Program-made: the position numbers and the translations under genes | Shown: positions 61,241-64,000 of the stretch, piece after piece | Layout of the letters: each line of letters begins with the position of its first letter | Numbering within the stretch: the first letter of the stretch is position 1 | Notes under the pieces: generated by a model | Databases searched by the model: none | Seen by the model: the letters and a program-made list of their open reading frames with translations, nothing else | What the model was told of the DNA's origin: nothing | Assembly: GCA_950106755.1 (NCBI GenBank) | Contig: OX467082.1 | Coordinates: forward strand, 51,044,588-51,108,587 | DNA: 64,000 bases | Origin: Climacium dendroides | Taxonomy: Eukaryota; Streptophyta; Bryopsida; Hypnales; Climaciaceae | Direction: 5' to 3'

Positions 61241-64000
61241 TTTGGTGAGTTTCTCATGGAGTACCATTGAAGACCTTGCATTCAACTTGTGCCTATTTTT
61301 TGGATCCCCATTAGAGCTTTCGATGCATATTTGTTTCGACCTTTCCCAAATAAATCCATAACTGGCCATTTGTGCATGAACATGGGGCCATGTTAAAAAT
61401 TTCAATTACATTTTTTTTTGGTGAGTTTCTCATGGAGTACCATTGAAGACTTTGCATTCAACTTGTGCCTATTTTTTGGTTCCCCATTAGAGCTTTCGTT
61501 ACATATTTGTTTGGACCTTTCCCAAATAAATCCATAACTGGCCATTTGTGCTTGAAAATGGGCCCATGTTAAAAATTTCAATTACATTTTTTTTTGGTGA
61601 GTTTCTCATGGAGTACCATTGAAGACCTTGCATTCAACTTGTGCCTATTTTTTGGATCCCCATTAGAGCTTTCGATGCATATTTGTTTCGACCTTTCCCA
61701 AATAAATCCATAACTGGCCATTTGTGCATGAACATGGGGCCATGTTAAAAATTTCAATTACATTTTTTTTTGGTGAGTTTCTCATGGAGTACCATTGAAG
61801 ACCTTGCATTCAACTTGTGCTTATTTTTTGGTTTCCCATTCGAGCTTTCGATGCATATTTGTTTGGACCTTTCCCAAATAAATCCATAACTGGCCATTTG
61901 TGCATGAACATGGGGCCATGTTAAAAATTTCAATTACATTTTTTTTTGGTGAGTTTCTCATGGAGTACCATTGAAGACTTTGCATTCAACTTGTGCCTAT
62001 TTTTTGGTTCCCCATTAGAGCTTTCGTTACATATTTGTTTGGACCTTTCCCAAATAAATCCATAACTGGCCATTTGTGCTTGAAAATGGGCCCATGTTAA
62101 AAATTTCAATTACATTTTTTTTTGGTGAGTTTCTCATGGAGTACCATTGAAGACCTTGCATTCAACTTGTGCCTATTTTTTGGTTCCCCATTAGAGCTTT
62201 CGATGCATATTTGTTTGGACCTTTCCCAAATAAATCCATAACTGGCCATTTGTGCATGAACATGGGCCCACGTTGAAAATTTCAATTACATTTTTTTTTC
62301 GTGAGTTTCTCATGGAGTACCATTGAAGACCTTGCATTCAACTTGTGCTTATTTTTTGGTTCCCCATTAGAGCTTTCGTTGCATATTTGTTTGGACCTTT
62401 CCCAAATAAATCCATAACTGGCCATTTGTGCTTGAACATGGGCCCACGTTAAAAATTTCAATTACATTTTTTTTTGGTGAGTTTCTCATGGAGTACCATT
62501 GAAGACCTTGCATTCAACTTGTGCCTATTTTTTGGATCCCCATTAGAGCTTTCGATGCATATTTGTTTCGACCTTTCCCAAATAAATCCATAACTGGCCA
62601 TTTGTGCATGAACATGGGGCCATGTTAAAAATTTCAATTACATTTTTTTTTGGTGAGTTTCTCATGGAGTACCATTGAAGACCTTGCATTCAACTTGTGC
62701 CTATTTTTTGGATCCCCATTAGAGCTTTCGATGCATATTTGTTTCGACCTTTCCCAAATAAATCCATAACTGGCCATTTGTGCATGAACATGGGGCCATG
62801 TTAAAAATTTCAATTACATTTTTTTTTGGTGAGTTTCTCATGGAGTACCATTGAAGACCTTGCATTCAACTTGTGCCTATTTTTTGGTTCCCCATTAGAG
62901 CTTTCGATGCATATTTGTTTGGACCTTTCCCAAATAAATCCATAACTGGCCATTTGTGCATGAACATGGGCCCACGTTGAAAATTTCAATTACATTTTTT
63001 TTTCGTGAGTTTCTCATGGAGTACCATTGAAGACCTTGCATTCAACTTGTGCCTATTTTTTGGATCCCCATTAGAGCTTTCGTTACATATTTGTTTGGAC
63101 CTTTCCCAAATAAATCCATAACTGGCCATTTGTGCTTGAACATGGGCCCATGTTAAAAATTTCAATTACATTTTTTTTTGGTGAGTTTCTCATGGAGTAC
63201 CATTGAAGACCTTGCATTCAACTTGTGCCTATTTTTTGGTTCCCCATTAGAGCTTTCGATGCATATTTGTTTGGACCTTTCCCAAATAAATCCATAACTG
63301 GCCATTTGTGCATGAACATGGGCCCACGTTGAAAATTTCAATTACATTTTTTTTTCGTGAGTTTCTCATGGAGTACCATTGAAGACCTTGCATTCAACTT
63401 GTGCTTATTTTTTGGTTCCCCATTAGAGCTTTCGTTGCATATTTGTTTGGACCTTTCCCAAATAAATCCATAACTGGCCATTTGTGCTTGAACATGGGCC
63501 CACGTTAAAAATTTCAATTACATTTTTTTTTGGTGAGTTTCTCATGGAGTACCATTGAAGACCTTGCATTCAACTTGTGCCTATTTTTTGGATCCCCATT
63601 AGAGCTTTCGATGCATATTTGTTTGGACCTTTCCCAAATAAATCCATAACTGGCCATTTGTGCATGAACATGGGGCCATGTTAAAAATTTCAATTACATT
63701 TTTTTTTGGTGAGTTTCTCATGGAGTACCATTGAAGACCTTGCATTCAACTTGTGCCTATTTTTTGGATCCCCATTAGAGCTTTCGATGCATATTTGTTT
63801 GGACCTTTCCCAAATAAATCCATAACTGGCCATTTGTGCATGAACATGGGGCCATGTTAAGAATTTCAATTACATTTTTTTTTCGTGAGTTTCTCATGGA
63901 GTACCATTGAAGACCTTGCATTCAACTTGTGCCTATTTTTTGGATCCCCATTAGAGCTTTCGATGCATATTTGTTTGGACCTTTCCCAAATAAATCCATA
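61240..64000 (+). repeat. Mixed tail with 2-, 4- and 7-monomer steps
   Basis: Rare markers reshuffle here. TTTCGACC occurs near 61336, 61688, 62569 and 62745. GAAAATGGG occurs near 61555 and 62083. TTTTTCGTGAG occurs near 62300, 63004, 63356 and 63890. Spacings are 176, 352, 704 and 1232 bp, all exact multiples of 176. There is no C-type monomer. The final monomer starts at 63923 and is cut at phase 78 by the window edge. Confidence 0.85.

Larger units (their letters stand above)
1..64000 (+). repeat. Satellite DNA array, ~176-bp monomer, 363 copies
   Basis: The window is a continuous head-to-tail tandem array. The landmark CAACTTGT recurs at 1, 177, 353, 529 and so on at 176-bp steps up to 63923. 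I saw no reverse-oriented monomer and no unrelated insertion. The extra 34 bp over 363 x 176 are explained by 38 monomers of 177 bp and four of 175 bp. Consensus GC is about 37% (65 of 176). Neighbouring monomers are very similar and differ at a limited set of linked positions. Arrays of this size with nucleosome-length units are typical of centromeric, pericentromeric or subtelomeric heterochromatin in plants and other eukaryotes; that placement is inference. The family is not one I recognise. Strand is given only as the reading direction used here. Confidence 0.98.

Noticed and set aside
1..64000. CRISPR array
   Set aside because: The repeats are contiguous 176-bp monomers without short repeat/unique spacer alternation, and no cas genes are present.
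1..64000. tRNA, 5S rRNA or other RNA gene tandem arrays
   Set aside because: The monomer shows no cloverleaf or A/B box arrangement and no similarity to 5S or other rRNA that I can recognise.
1..64000. Transposon or centromeric retrotransposon insertion
   Set aside because: No stretch departs from monomer sequence and no LTR, target-site duplication or coding remnant is seen. Every interval stays in monomer phase.
1..64000. Telomeric repeats
   Set aside because: No run of TTTAGGG, TTAGGG or their complements was seen.
1..64000. Identification as Arabidopsis, Brassica or primate alpha satellite from monomer length
   Set aside because: Length is similar but the sequence does not resemble those consensuses as I know them. 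Length alone is not evidence of kinship.
1..64000. Bacterial-style promoters, ribosome binding sites and terminators
   Set aside because: AT-rich matches recur in every monomer by composition and there is no gene for them to serve.

Overview
The whole window is one satellite DNA array. By eye it holds 363 complete head-to-tail copies of a monomer of about 176 bp, plus a final 78-bp partial copy. All copies lie in the same orientation, and there are no single-copy flanks. Position 1 falls on the first base of the phase used here (monomer starting CAACTTGTGC), and the last partial monomer starts at 63923. The consensus monomer is about 37% GC. I see no protein gene, RNA gene, transposon, CRISPR array or operon. 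The array runs past both edges of the window. A nucleosome-sized, AT-rich monomer, higher-order repeats and no genes over 64 kb point to a eukaryotic centromeric, pericentromeric or subtelomeric heterochromatin block. The 175-180 bp monomer class is common at plant centromeres, so a plant is plausible. I do not recognise the family, and it does not resemble the Arabidopsis 178-bp, Brassica 176-bp or primate alpha satellites as I know them.

Length bookkeeping closes exactly: 363 x 176 = 63888, while the last monomer starts after 63922 bases, an excess of 34 bp. Twenty-seven 177-bp 'C-type' monomers, ten 177-bp monomers with an extra A in a GAAATT motif, one 177-bp T-tract variant and four 175-bp T-tract variants give 27+10+1-4 = 34. 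Monomers differ by recurring linked substitutions (phases 11, 22, 24, 31, 37, 41, 43, 94, 105, 109, 112, 113 and 115). Phases about 57-80 and 143-170 are nearly invariant.

Layout: 0.35-3.9 kb is a 10-monomer higher-order repeat (HOR, 1761 bp, two copies). 4.05-6.3 kb is an 8-mer repeat (1409 bp). 6.2-14.4 kb holds 13-mer and 17-mer units (2288 and 2993 bp). 13.6-20.6 kb alternates 7-mers and 8-mers (1233/1409 bp, a 2642-bp 15-mer). 22.36-25.19 kb is a displaced copy of 12.5-15.33 kb. 24.7-28.2 kb has a 12-mer offset (2114 bp). 28.2-32.9 kb is rich in C-type monomers. 32.9-36.0 kb is a nearly uniform monomeric zone. 36.6-38.3 kb is a 5-mer repeat. 37.4-41.0 kb is duplicated at 42.4-46.0 kb (4932-bp offset, 28 monomers). 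45.9-51.9 kb mixes 5-, 4- and 7-mer steps. 51.9-57.6 kb is a 17-mer (2991 bp, nearly two copies). 58.6-61.2 kb is a 5-mer (880 bp, three copies), and a degenerate tail runs to the end.

There is no gene network to describe. The biology is array evolution (unequal exchange, segmental duplication, gene conversion) and whatever chromatin role the array has. The main local sequence features are a 16-bp palindrome at phase 97-112 that is perfect in one monomer class, a C-type monomer carrying CACGTG and SacI sites, and a T9 tract, an AATAAA and a GTGAGT in nearly every monomer.
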